This document shows, in pieces, positions 35,894 to 45,191 of a stretch of DNA of 64,000 bases. The position numbers and the translations under genes were made by a program. Under the pieces are notes generated by a model that did not search any database, was not told the DNA's origin, and was given only the letters and a program-made list of their open reading frames with translations. The number at the start of each line of letters is the position of its first letter. Position 1 is the stretch's first letter. The DNA comes from Pseudomonas viridiflava (GTDB lineage Bacteria; Pseudomonadota; Gammaproteobacteria; Pseudomonadales; Pseudomonadaceae), in the NCBI RefSeq assembly GCF_003702045.1, contig NZ_RBTP01000056.1, forward strand, positions 62,001 through 126,000, in the 5' to 3' direction.

Positions 35894-36949
35894 TCAATGA
35901 CGCGGCAGTTGCAGGATCGCCGTCAGGCCGCCGCCGGGTGTCTGTTCAAGGGTGAGTTCCCCGCCAATTCGCCTGGCCGCCTCGCGGGCGATAGTCATGC
36001 CCATACCCACACCCCCCGAATTACGATTGCGCGAACCTTCCAGTCGATAGAAAGGTTCGAACACGCTTTCAAACAGCTCTGGCGCTATGCCGGGGCCGTG
36101 ATCGACGACTGACACCCTGACCCGATTAACTCCGTCTTCAATCACGATTCGGGCGCTGCCGGCATAGCGCAGCGCATTGTCGACCAGATTCTGCAGGCAT
36201 GAGCGCAACGCCATAGGCTGAGTCTTGAGCGGTCTGCACTGGCCTTCATGCTGCACGTCTTCGCCGTTATCCTGGGCGTTTTCAGCCTGTGATTCGATCA
36301 GCGCCTGCAAATCCAGCTGTTGCAGCAGTTCAGTCCTGCGGTGCTCGTTGAGGTACGCCAAGGTGGCATCGAGCATGTTGATCATGTCGTTCAGGTCCTG
36401 GGTCATCTGCCCGTGCAGCCTGGGTTCCTCGATTTGCTCGACACGCAGCTTGAGGCGCGAGAGGGGCGTACGCAGGTCGTGAGAGACCGCTGCCAGCATT
36501 CGCCCGCGTTGCTGCATCTGTTCGCGAAGGTTGTGCTGCATCAGGTTGAAGGTCTGTGCGGCCTGACGGGCTTCTCGCGGACCGGAGACTTCCAGCGCCG
36601 GGCTGTCGAGGTTCTCACTCAGGCGTTCGGCGGCTTCGCTCATGCGTTGAACGGGACGGCTCAGCGCTTTGGCACCGTACCAGGCCGCAATGATCAGCGT
36701 GATGAACTGGAAAAACAAAGGAACCGCAGGGCCGCCCAGCAGGGGTGGCCTTGGCGGTCTACGTGCCTCGTTTGGAACGATTGGGCTTTCTGGGCCTTGC
36801 TGTGCAACGGGCTCCGTAACGGGGGGCGGCGGCATCGGGTGCATGCCGTAATGCATGAACCACATGAACGCCAACAAATGCGCGAGCAGGATCGCCACGA
36901 GCGCACCCCCGAAGAGTCGGGCGAAGAGGGTGTCGAACTTGCGGATCAA
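35894..36949 (-). CDS. Sensor histidine kinase with short Pro/Met/His-rich periplasmic loop
   Basis: 351 aa. TM1 about 12-32, a periplasmic loop of only about 40 residues (33-73, rich in Pro with Met/His at its start), TM2 about 75-93, HAMP about 94-146, HisKA with phosphoacceptor H157 in AAVSHDLRTPLSRLKLRV, and a HATPase with NLVDNALRYAG, DHGPGI and GVGMGM. Such a short loop suggests sensing within the membrane or of a small ion or envelope state. Ten bases downstream of its response-regulator gene, so the two form a pair. Confidence 0.92.
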   Translation of the reverse strand: MIRKFDTLFARLFGGALVAILLAHLLAFMWFMHYGMHPMPPPPVTEPVAQQGPESPIVPNEARRPPRPPLLGGPAVPLFFQFITLIIAAWYGAKALSRPVQRMSEAAERLSENLDSPALEVSGPREARQAAQTFNLMQHNLREQMQQRGRMLAAVSHDLRTPLSRLKLRVEQIEEPRLHGQMTQDLNDMINMLDATLAYLNEHRRTELLQQLDLQALIESQAENAQDNGEDVQHEGQCRPLKTQPMALRSCLQNLVDNALRYAGSARIVIEDGVNRVRVSVVDHGPGIAPELFESVFEPFYRLEGSRNRNSGGVGMGMTIAREAARRIGGELTLEQTPGGGLTAILQLPRH

Positions 36950-36959
36950 ACCAGGCTCC

Positions 36960-37709
36960 TCAACCCATATCCCGGGCGTCGAACAGATAGCCTTCGCCGC
37001 GCACGGTTTTGATCAATTGTGGGTTCTTGGGGTCATCGGCCAGCTTCTGACGAAGGCGCGACACCAGAAGGTCGATGCTGCGATCGAACGCCTCAATTGA
37101 CCGGCCGCGGGCGGCGTCCAGTAATTGCTCACGGCTGAGTACCCGATGCGGACGTTCAAGAAAGACCCGCAGCAGGCGAAACTCCGCGTTTGACAGGGGG
37201 ACGACCAGACCATCCGGTGCGATCAATTGGCGCAGAACGCTGTTCAGGCGCCACGTGTTGAAACGAATGGTGCTGCGCTGATCACTGCGTTCATCGCGTA
37301 CCCGGCGCAGGATGGTCTGGATACGGGCGACCAGTTCGCGGGGTTCAAACGGCTTGGCCATGTAATCGTCGGCACCCAATTCCAGGCCGATGATGCGGTC
37401 AGTCGGTTCGCAACGAGCCGTCAGCATCAGGATTGGAATATCGGATGTGCTGCGCAGCCAGCGGCACAGCGACAGGCCGTCTTCACCGGGCAGCATCAAG
37501 TCCAGTACGACCACGTCGAAGGTTTCTTCAGTGAGAGCAAGGCGCATCTGCGCACCGTCCGTTACACCGCGTGCCTGGATATTGAAGCGCGTCAGGTAAT
37601 CGCATAGCAATTCCCGGATGGCCACGTCGTCATCGACAATCAGGGCGCGGGTCGTCCAGCGCTGTTCAGTGTTCGACTCGTGGGCCGGGCTGTCGGTAAG
37701 TGCTTGCAT
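36960..37709 (-). CDS. OmpR/PhoB-family response regulator
   Basis: 249 aa. Receiver domain about 21-138 with the acidic pocket LIVDDD and phosphoacceptor D70 in VVVLDLMLPGEDG; a C-terminal winged helix about 150-245 (LSNAEFRLLRVFLERPHRVLSREQLLD, IDLLVSRLRQKL). The start at 37709 (MQALTDSP) keeps a short N-terminal extension; the frame continues to 37796 without support. It is divergent from the accessory island that begins 293 bases away, so control of those genes is possible but not shown. Confidence 0.93.
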   Translation of the reverse strand: MQALTDSPAHESNTEQRWTTRALIVDDDVAIRELLCDYLTRFNIQARGVTDGAQMRLALTEETFDVVVLDLMLPGEDGLSLCRWLRSTSDIPILMLTARCEPTDRIIGLELGADDYMAKPFEPRELVARIQTILRRVRDERSDQRSTIRFNTWRLNSVLRQLIAPDGLVVPLSNAEFRLLRVFLERPHRVLSREQLLDAARGRSIEAFDRSIDLLVSRLRQKLADDPKNPQLIKTVRGEGYLFDARDMG

Positions 37710-38002
37710 AGGCCTGTGTTGTCTCGCGGGCTGACGGGGTGAACAGCTGACTGCCAGTATCGGATTGGCTGGCGCGGTGCGCGAGCATGTAGGCACGAAA
37801 TGTCATGCGCATGTCATCAATGTATCAACTCGGACACATTTTTCCACGTCATCCCTGACGCGCCGATTTTGGGGGCTGTCAAGCTGGTAAATCCGAGAGT
37901 TGTTTGCGGGGCAGCGCAGGGTATCCACTGGAGAAAGGTGGCGCTCTCACGTTGCCGCCCTTAGATCATCCGTGTAATGCACACACATAGGAGATGTCAG
38001 TC

Positions 38003-40006
38003 ATGGATTGGACCCCTAAAAAATCGGCGCAGGCGCGCTACACGTACATCACGCAGCGCAGGGTGCGCATGAGTAAAAGGGCCACGCAACTGGTACCGGC
38101 CACTGTAGTAGAAGCGATGGCAGGTGACGCCGATGGGCTACTTCCCATCACCGCGCTTGCTAACGATCTGGCCATCACAGTGCCTGACTGGCGTCTTACC
38201 AGTCCGCCGCCCGGCTTTACCGAGGAGCTTCATCTCGAATGGCGACCTGAGGGTGCCAACACCTATGTGAAACTTTCGACGGAGACCCTCACGACGCCTA
38301 TCAAAGAGGAATTCCCTTTGCCGCGGGTGATTGAACGCAAGCACTTCTTGCAGACTGAAGGCACGTTCCAGTTCAGATACGGCGTGAAGTTATGGAGTTC
38401 GGGCGAGGTGGAATATTCCCAAGACCAGCCCATCACGGTAGACCGTACTCCACCTTATGGCCCGGTCGATCCGCCTGCGGTTGAGGATCCCGGACCGATC
38501 AATGACGCTGCGCTCGATGCCCAGGGCGGGGTATTTGTGACCGTGCCCGACTTTGAAGAGGAGAAAAAAGAGTTCGTAAAGGTTGTGGTCCTCTGGTCGA
38601 ATACCATTCCGCCCGCCGATCAGCCCATCATTCCCGATGTGGAAATGCTTCTTCCCGCAGACCGAAGGGTATTGATCCCTCGCGAGCTGGTGGAGCGCTA
38701 TGCCTCAGGAGACCATTACGTTGCCTACGAGCTGTTTGACAAGGCAGGAAATCGTAGTCGACCTTCCAGAGTGCGCACCGTTGCGGTGGCCAGAGGGCCC
38801 TTGCCTGCTGGCCTGAAACCTCCCGTCGTTCCACTGGCTGCGGATGGGCTCATTGACCTGGGCGATGCTCATTTGGGCGTCACCGTCGAGATTCCGGCAT
38901 TCGAGGATTTTCATCCCGATGATGATGTTGTGGTCACTTGGGGGGCCACCCAATTGACACCCAAGCGGATCGGTGAGGGGGATAACCCGTTTCCTGTAGA
39001 GATTGTCGTCAGTTGGGATCATCTGAGCGCCGAATACACGGCTCCTGAAACCGCTCCTTTTACTTCGACGGTTCCGGTGACCTACACCGTCATGCGTGGC
39101 ACAACGCCCTTTGCACTACCGGACGCTGATGCCATCGATGTGGATGTCAACCTGGCGTACTCAGGGCCTGTAAATCCGCACGAGCCGAATCCGGTCAATC
39201 CTGACCTTGAGCCGGTGATTGTCACCGGGGAATCAGGCGAAACAAACGAACTGACAGAAAACGACAAGGGTAAGGATGCGAAGGCCACCGTGACGCTCCA
39301 CGCACCGACCCGATCAGGAGAGGTCATTACGCTGTACTGGAATGGCGTGGCCGTCACGAACACGGTAACGCTGACCGGTGCTGAGGTCGAGGGAGATAAC
39401 ATTGAGCTGACCATTGCGTGGGGTGAAATCGAAGCCGGTGGCTCCGGCAACATATCGGTTTATTACTCGATCACCCATCCCGATTTTATCAACCCGCAAC
39501 AGTCCACGAACACCACGGTCGTTGTCGATGCTGTGCCAATCGTTCTGGCGGCCGCGACGTTTCCCGATGTGTCTGTTGTGAGCGGCACTGACATACTCAA
39601 TTGCGAGTCTTTGCATAAACGCAGCAGTGATGAAGCGATAGGCTATCGAGTCAGTATTCCAGCCTCTGAGTATTTAGTTGCGGGTGATGAAATTGCGTTG
39701 AAATGGGTATTAAAAGACAGCGATGCTATAACCGATGTTGCCGGAACGCTGTTGACGGCGACAATGACTATTGATGCAGATGCACACACTAACGGCATGC
39801 AATGGTTTGTTGAACCTTACAGCACCTACATCTTGCCGGTGCATGAAGGCTCCGAGGGCGGGTGGGGTTACGCCCAAGTGATTTATACGCTCACTGTTGG
39901 CGATAAGGCCGTGGATTCACAGTTCATCAATACGCTCGTCGCTATTCAGGACCTGGAAGGCGAAGAGGGCACCTGCGCTATAACTTCTCTGCGGGAAATT
40001 CCCTGA
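38003..40006 (+). CDS. Ig-like repeat protein, no signal peptide (667 aa)
   Basis: 667 aa, first gene of the accessory island. No signal peptide or membrane helix. After a basic N-terminus (to about residue 30) the protein is a chain of beta-rich repeats of about 90-130 residues with a recurring pattern: a hydrophobic strand, a G/D-rich turn before VxxxW (FVKVVVLWSNT, DVVVTWGATQL), a short I-P turn (VLIPRELVERY) and VAYELFDKAGNRSRPS. This is the layout of bacterial Ig-like domains. Two other genes in the island have the same pattern. ATG 38003 is chosen because AGGAG ends 9 bases before it; ATG 37994 abuts that site. I recognise no named family. Confidence 0.75.
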   Translation: MDWTPKKSAQARYTYITQRRVRMSKRATQLVPATVVEAMAGDADGLLPITALANDLAITVPDWRLTSPPPGFTEELHLEWRPEGANTYVKLSTETLTTPIKEEFPLPRVIERKHFLQTEGTFQFRYGVKLWSSGEVEYSQDQPITVDRTPPYGPVDPPAVEDPGPINDAALDAQGGVFVTVPDFEEEKKEFVKVVVLWSNTIPPADQPIIPDVEMLLPADRRVLIPRELVERYASGDHYVAYELFDKAGNRSRPSRVRTVAVARGPLPAGLKPPVVPLAADGLIDLGDAHLGVTVEIPAFEDFHPDDDVVVTWGATQLTPKRIGEGDNPFPVEIVVSWDHLSAEYTAPETAPFTSTVPVTYTVMRGTTPFALPDADAIDVDVNLAYSGPVNPHEPNPVNPDLEPVIVTGESGETNELTENDKGKDAKATVTLHAPTRSGEVITLYWNGVAVTNTVTLTGAEVEGDNIELTIAWGEIEAGGSGNISVYYSITHPDFINPQQSTNTTVVVDAVPIVLAAATFPDVSVVSGTDILNCESLHKRSSDEAIGYRVSIPASEYLVAGDEIALKWVLKDSDAITDVAGTLLTATMTIDADAHTNGMQWFVEPYSTYILPVHEGSEGGWGYAQVIYTLTVGDKAVDSQFINTLVAIQDLEGEEGTCAITSLREIP

Positions 40007-40065
40007 TGGTTATAGCGTAATTCAAGGTGATTTCCCGTTATTCCGACGGAGTGTTATGCAAGTAA

Positions 40066-40101
40066 CGTGTTTAGTGTAGGAAGAGTCCTACACTAAACAC
40101 G
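40066..40101. repeat. Perfect 15-bp inverted repeat containing an 18-bp TGTAGG-N6-CCTACA site
   Basis: CGTGTTTAGTGTAGG and its exact complement flank AAGAGT. There is no T run, so it is a poor terminator for the gene ending at 40006. Its core TGTAGGAAGAGTCCTACA (40075-40092) closely matches the palindrome upstream of the fimbrial operon, so I read it as a regulatory site 120 bases upstream of the autotransporter start. Confidence 0.6.
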
Positions 40102-40211
40102 GATCCGTCTGATAGAAGATGATGGAGTGTCTGGCTAATCTCGGCGCCCTTTCGTTGGTCGCAGGTTCACGTGAAAACGAACCCGCCGTTTGCAGTATGG
40201 AGATGCCCTGG

Positions 40212-42389
40212 ATGAACACGTGTCCCGCTCGTAGTCGCTCGTTTTTTTTCACACTTAAACCGTTGATGCTTGCCCCGTTATTGTTATCGGGCAATGAGGT
40301 CTTCGCTGAAACCATCAGCACCGACAGATCTATCAACGGGGCCACACCTATCACCGATTATCGGGTTATCAATGGGGCCACACTTACGGCCAATGGTGCC
40401 TCCACGCTCAAGGTAAATGTCGAGCAGGGGTCAGACCTGAAGCTTAATGGCTCAAGCGTAGCCGGCACCGGATCAGGCGTGGCGTTGCTCAATTCCACCG
40501 CCAGCATTGTCGGCAGTTCGATCACCGGTACAACAGTGGGATTATCGTTAGGCAAGGTCAGCACGGTGCCCGGCGGTTCCAGCGCCACCGTTCAGGACAG
40601 TACGATCAGTGCCGGGCTGATCGGTGTTCAAGTCGGCACCTTCGCGGATTTCACTGCGCGCAATTCCCAGATCAGCGGCAACACCGTTGGCCTGCAGATG
40701 GGCAATGGATCGGCGACGCTCTACGGCGGTACGCTCAGCGGTGGCAATGGCGTGGGCATCAACCCGGGCAGTGACTTGTCCGTGGCCAATAAGCTGGTGC
40801 TTGACGGTGTGACGGTGCAAGGCACAACCGGTGCGGCCCTTCTGGTGGGCGATTACGGCCTTCCTTCCACTGCCGCCGAGATCTATGTGAACAACGGCAC
40901 CACATTGCAGGGTTCGAATGGCGTTTTGCTAGACGTCATCGGCAATGCGGCTGCCAACATGACGGTGGACAATAGCCAGTTGACCGGAGACGTTGTGGCG
41001 CAACAGGGGGCCACTGCCCATTTGGTTCTGCAGAATTCAGCTACCCTGACAGGCAACCTGAGCAATGTCGAGCGAGTGGACGTTGACAGCAGCGCGCAAT
41101 GGATTCTGACTGGAGACGGCAGGGTGGATAACCTGGCCCTTGGAGGCGGTACGGTGCGTTTCGGCGGACCGGGTGAATTCCATGTATTGTCAGTAGACAA
41201 TCTGTCGGGTAACGGCACTTTTGCGATGGAGGCCGATTTCGCTGAAGGCAAAAATGACTTTCTGGACGTCGCCGATAACGCCAGTGGCAATCACCAGTTG
41301 GCGGTGACCGCTAGCGGCGAAGACCCTTTGAGCGATACCCGTCTGCACATGGTGCATATCGGTGCAGGTGATGCGCAGTTCAGCCTGCTGGGCGGGCCGG
41401 TCGATCAGGGAACCTGGTCCTACGATTTGATGCGTGAAGGCAATGACTGGTATCTGGATGCGTCGACCAAGACCATCAGCCCGAGTACAAGCTCGGTCCT
41501 GGCCTTGTTCAATGCTGCGCCCACTGTCTGGTATGGAGAGCTGACCACGCTGCGCACACGCATGGGCGAATTGCGCAGTAATCCCGGCAACGCCGGAGGC
41601 TGGATGCGTGCTTACGGCAGCCGCTACGATGTCGAGCAAAGTGCGGGTGTCGGTTACAGGCAGTCCATGAGCGGTTTGAGCCTGGGAGCAGACGCGCCGC
41701 TGCCATTCGGTGACGGGCAGTGGCTGATAGGGGTGATGGCCGGTTACAGCAAGTCCGATCTGGATTTGCAACGTGGTACCACCGCAACGATCAATAGCTA
41801 CTACGCAGGTGGCTATGCCACGTGGCTGGACCAACAGAGCGGTTATTACGTTGACGGCGTGGTGAAATTCAATCATTTGCGCAACAAGGCCGATGTCGCC
41901 ATGAGTGATGGGCAGCAGTCCAACAGCGACTACGACACCAATGGACTGGGCGCTTCTCTGGAGTTCGGTCGTCACATCCGTCTGGCGAACGGTTATTTCA
42001 TAGAACCCTTCGCTCAGGTGTCCGGCCTTGCTTTAGGCGGTGAGGATTATCAACTGTCCAACGGCATGCGCGCAGAAGGCGAGCGGACCGGATCGTTGCT
42101 GGCCAAGATGGGCGCAACGGCGGGGCGCAACTTCGATGTGGGCGACGGACGTGTTCTGCAGCCTTACGTGCGTGCTGCACTGGCTCATGAGTTCATGGAT
42201 GAAAATGAAGTACAGGTCAATGACAACCGCTTCAATAACGACTTGTCAGGTTCACGTGGCGAGCTAGGCGCAGGGGTGGCGATGTCGGTATCGAAACAGT
42301 GGCAAATGCATGCCGATTTCGACTATAGCCGTGGTAATCGTATAGAGCAGCCGTGGGGGGCCAATATAGGGTTGCGTTATAGCTGGTAG
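40212..42389 (+). CDS. Autotransporter with pertactin-like passenger and outer-membrane beta-barrel
   Basis: 725 aa. A long signal peptide (residues about 1-36, ending EVFAETIS) leads to a passenger of about 400 residues built of short Gly/Asn/Thr/Ser strands (NGSSVAGTGSGVALLNSTA and so on), as in right-handed beta-helices of the pertactin type. About residues 440-725 form the translocator beta-barrel, starting near NAAPTVWYGELTTLRTRMGEL and ending in the aromatic residues GANIGLRYSW. Probably surface-exposed, perhaps adhesive or aggregative; no protease motif seen. ATG 40212 is chosen for the signal peptide and GGAG 9 bases upstream. Confidence 0.9.
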   Translation: MNTCPARSRSFFFTLKPLMLAPLLLSGNEVFAETISTDRSINGATPITDYRVINGATLTANGASTLKVNVEQGSDLKLNGSSVAGTGSGVALLNSTASIVGSSITGTTVGLSLGKVSTVPGGSSATVQDSTISAGLIGVQVGTFADFTARNSQISGNTVGLQMGNGSATLYGGTLSGGNGVGINPGSDLSVANKLVLDGVTVQGTTGAALLVGDYGLPSTAAEIYVNNGTTLQGSNGVLLDVIGNAAANMTVDNSQLTGDVVAQQGATAHLVLQNSATLTGNLSNVERVDVDSSAQWILTGDGRVDNLALGGGTVRFGGPGEFHVLSVDNLSGNGTFAMEADFAEGKNDFLDVADNASGNHQLAVTASGEDPLSDTRLHMVHIGAGDAQFSLLGGPVDQGTWSYDLMREGNDWYLDASTKTISPSTSSVLALFNAAPTVWYGELTTLRTRMGELRSNPGNAGGWMRAYGSRYDVEQSAGVGYRQSMSGLSLGADAPLPFGDGQWLIGVMAGYSKSDLDLQRGTTATINSYYAGGYATWLDQQSGYYVDGVVKFNHLRNKADVAMSDGQQSNSDYDTNGLGASLEFGRHIRLANGYFIEPFAQVSGLALGGEDYQLSNGMRAEGERTGSLLAKMGATAGRNFDVGDGRVLQPYVRAALAHEFMDENEVQVNDNRFNNDLSGSRGELGAGVAMSVSKQWQMHADFDYSRGNRIEQPWGANIGLRYSW

Positions 42390-42400
42390 CGATGATTGAT

Positions 42401-42427
42401 AAAAAAAGGCCGTCATGGCCTTTTTTT
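42401..42427 (+). terminator. Rho-independent terminator after the autotransporter
   Basis: AAAAAAAGGCC, CGTCAT-type short loop, GGCCTTTTTTT, 11 bases after the stop codon. Confidence 0.92.
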
Positions 42428-42538
42428 ATTCACCTACCTCGTAATTCTGACAGTGTCGTCATGCAGGACAGGGGCGTTAAATGGAGAGCGAGAGAAGGTA
42501 AAGGCTCCCGAACACGGAGTCTGCATGGAGCGTTCAGA

Positions 42539-43981
42539 ATGACGAATATAGAAGCATCTCTGCCAAAACCTATAGTGACTGCGCTGCTGCCTGACAGCCC
42601 TGATTGGGATGAAACCAGCCTGTTACCTGTCAGCGCAACTGTTCAGGATTTGCCGGTAGAAGTTCCTGAATGGGAACACATCCCTATACCTGGCACCGAA
42701 ACGTTGCTGACGTTGTATTGGACCACAGGAGTCAGCACGCATCTGATTGAGCATCGAGCGTTTGAAAGTGACAGCTATCCTGTGATTTCCCCAGAACAGC
42801 GCTTGTTTCAGGTGCCGAGTACCTACCTGGTTCAAGGTACTCATCAGGTCTGGTACGAACTGAAAACCACCAATAACAATGATCTCTCCAGTTCCGAAAA
42901 GCAGTTCGTCACGGTCGATCTAAAACCGCCCATTACCGCTGTCGTGATTGACCGGCTGAAATTCGATACGCGGACTGTCACGGAGCAATACCTGAATGAT
43001 CACAGCCATCAGGTGATTGCAGAAGTCCCTGTGTACGAGGATTTCAAACCAGGCGATGTCATTTCCTGGTATTGGACGACCGATCCGTTGACCGTGCAGC
43101 CTGGCGACGAAGTGGACCATCGGGTTTTGTCACGCGGTGACAGTCAGCCGCTGTCGGTGGTGTATCCGGGCAGTCTTATCATCGCCAGCGGAGATGGGCA
43201 ACGCTATGCCTTCTACAGACTCACCGACAGGGCAGGCAATGCCAGCGCGTATTCGCAGTCGGAGGTGCTTGAGGTGTGTGCCCAGCCCGTTCCACGGGTC
43301 CTGCCATCACCGCAGATCAGTGAAACATCCGGATCGAGTTCCAGCACGCTCAACCCCTTGAATGCGTTGAATGGTGTCCATGTGGTCATACCTGAAACTG
43401 CCGTCATCTTTCCCGGCGAAACGGTCTCCGTTCAGTGGGGGGAGCCTGGCACCCCGGGGGCTTATCGCACAGAGCCGGCAGACTCAAGAACGTTCGCCAT
43501 CCCTTCCACGCAAGTTGCCCAGCATTTCGGCAAGTCGATCCCGGTTTACTACGAGGTGTTCGAAAGCGGCGTCGAACCCCCTCATGCCTCAAGCAGGCAC
43601 ACATTGAGCGTATCGAAAATCACCGGTTTTCCCGTCGTGCAATGCGACAAAGTGCAAGGTGGTCACCTGAGTATCAAAACGGTTGCGGATGGCGGCTACG
43701 CGTTCTTTACCCTCCAAAGCTGGCCATTCATGGCCATTGGTCAATACATCAACATTGAGGTACGCGGGGTAAACAATGACAACGAGTTGCTCGTGGTCGA
43801 TGTCGTGCAAGAGTACCGGGTGCCCCAGGTAGCGCAGCAGATTGAGACTGGCAATATTGCCAAGGCTCAGTTGCAACGCTTCAAGCTCAACAGTCAGCTT
43901 GAGGTCAGGGTCAGGGTGAGCTTCGATGTAAAACTCACCTGGCAGGTATTTCCCTCTCTGCGTCCGACACTATCAGCCTGA
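42539..43981 (+). CDS. Ig-like repeat protein, no signal peptide (480 aa)
   Basis: 480 aa. No signal peptide. Three Ig-like units follow a Pro-rich start, each with the W-strand (LLTLYWTTGVST, VISWYWTTDPLT, TVSVQWGEPGTP), an I-P turn and a closing V-Y-Y/F-x-V strand. From about residue 290, GTPGAYRTEPADSRTF and IPVYYEV match GSTGSFIAEPSEADRQ and LNVYYEV of the 596-aa protein at 54959. The two also share a C-terminal unit beginning near a SW-x5-GQ motif and ending V-S-F-D. They are therefore paralogues. ATG 42539 has GGAG 8 bases upstream. Ends 26 bases before the convergent fimbrial adhesin gene. Function unknown. Confidence 0.75.
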   Translation: MTNIEASLPKPIVTALLPDSPDWDETSLLPVSATVQDLPVEVPEWEHIPIPGTETLLTLYWTTGVSTHLIEHRAFESDSYPVISPEQRLFQVPSTYLVQGTHQVWYELKTTNNNDLSSSEKQFVTVDLKPPITAVVIDRLKFDTRTVTEQYLNDHSHQVIAEVPVYEDFKPGDVISWYWTTDPLTVQPGDEVDHRVLSRGDSQPLSVVYPGSLIIASGDGQRYAFYRLTDRAGNASAYSQSEVLEVCAQPVPRVLPSPQISETSGSSSSTLNPLNALNGVHVVIPETAVIFPGETVSVQWGEPGTPGAYRTEPADSRTFAIPSTQVAQHFGKSIPVYYEVFESGVEPPHASSRHTLSVSKITGFPVVQCDKVQGGHLSIKTVADGGYAFFTLQSWPFMAIGQYINIEVRGVNNDNELLVVDVVQEYRVPQVAQQIETGNIAKAQLQRFKLNSQLEVRVRVSFDVKLTWQVFPSLRPTLSA

Positions 43982-44007
43982 CAGTAACCGCGCTTGAAGC
44001 TAAAGGG

Positions 44008-45144
44008 CTATTGATACGTCATGGTGAAACTCAACGCCCCTTTAGCCAGACCTGGCCGAATCGCGCTGCTGGCATCGGTCTGGTAGAAGCGGGCGTGAAA
44101 GTTCATCACGGTAGTGCCCGGACTGACCTTCAGCAACGGGACCTCAGCTTGCAGCTCAACCGGCGTCACGCCATCTGCCTTGAGAACCTGAATGCCCACA
44201 CCTTGGGCGGTAGAGTCGCTGGTCAGGCTGAAAACTCCGCTGTTGGTCGGCCCTACCGGTACTGAACCCTGGACGCCGTCGAGCTGGATGTGGGTGGTCG
44301 CGACGAAGCCTGTGTCAGGATCGGGGTCGGTCTCGCAGTTGCTCAGAGCGATACTGAAAGGCACCGGTGTCGTGGTAAAGCCTGGACCCGTGAAGTCAGC
44401 GCTGTCCCATTCCCCTAGCTGCACAGGATCCGCGCTTACCGCGTCAGCGCCGACGCTGCATTGGGCCTGGTGGATGGTGCCTGTCATGCCAAAACGTATG
44501 ATCCTCCCCAATGTCGTTACACTGCCACTCCACAGTTCGTTACCATTCAGCAATTGTGGGCCGGGTGGAATGGGCCCGGTCTTTACCAGCGTGACCTGGT
44601 TTCTCAGGTGCAGCATTCTTATTGCCGAGATCATGATCCGGTGATCGTTGACGCCCAGGTAGGGCACTGTGGGGGGTCCGTCCACAGGGATAAAACAGTT
44701 GGTGCATGCAGTGCCGGGAGGGGGGGCAAATGGAATGCCCAGCTTGATCCGCGCGCCGACCCCAGGAATATTGGTTTGCAATATCTTGCCGGTCACGTCT
44801 TCCCCATTGATCGGGTCTAGCATACCCGCGAAGACGGGCACCGTTGCGACTGCGCGAAATTCAAGCAGTGCGGTGCCGTCATTGCTGCATGCCGCCTCCA
44901 GCCCGGCCAGATCGCTTGTAGTCGCGTTCATGTCGACGGTGCCGATCACCGATCCGATCTTTGCGTCTCGCGGCACATAAAGCGCGCCGATATCGCGACG
45001 AAAGTCTTTAAGGCCCGGGCTTGTCCGCCAATAACAATCATTGGACGGCTCTTGTTCACTCTCATTGGCCATCGCAATGCTGACAGGGCTGACACAGAGG
45101 GCTAGCAGCAGGCTGGAGGCCATACAGTAATAGGCAGTGTTCAT
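44008..45144 (-). CDS. Fimbrial tip adhesin (two-domain, FimH-like layout)
   Basis: 378 aa. Signal peptide to about residue 26 (VSPVSIAMA). The N-terminal half (about 27-215) is a probable receptor-binding domain with a Cys pair (SNDCYWRT and LEAACSNDG). The C-terminal half (about 220-378) is a pilin domain that begins with a Cys and ends GALSFTMTYQ, the terminal strand pattern recognised by the chaperone. Last gene of the operon pilin-chaperone-usher-adhesin. The start 45144 has AGGA 8 bases upstream; the open frame upstream overlaps the usher. Its receptor is not predictable. Confidence 0.88.
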   Translation of the reverse strand: MNTAYYCMASSLLLALCVSPVSIAMANESEQEPSNDCYWRTSPGLKDFRRDIGALYVPRDAKIGSVIGTVDMNATTSDLAGLEAACSNDGTALLEFRAVATVPVFAGMLDPINGEDVTGKILQTNIPGVGARIKLGIPFAPPPGTACTNCFIPVDGPPTVPYLGVNDHRIMISAIRMLHLRNQVTLVKTGPIPPGPQLLNGNELWSGSVTTLGRIIRFGMTGTIHQAQCSVGADAVSADPVQLGEWDSADFTGPGFTTTPVPFSIALSNCETDPDPDTGFVATTHIQLDGVQGSVPVGPTNSGVFSLTSDSTAQGVGIQVLKADGVTPVELQAEVPLLKVSPGTTVMNFHARFYQTDASSAIRPGLAKGALSFTMTYQ

Positions 45145-45191
45145 TGGGTTTTCCTGATGGGGACTAGGGCGCGAGCGCGTCCTTGCTGCTG

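Noticed and set aside
40066..40101. Reading the perfect inverted repeat as an ordinary terminator
   Set aside because: No T run follows either arm, and the core matches a site upstream of the fimbrial operon.
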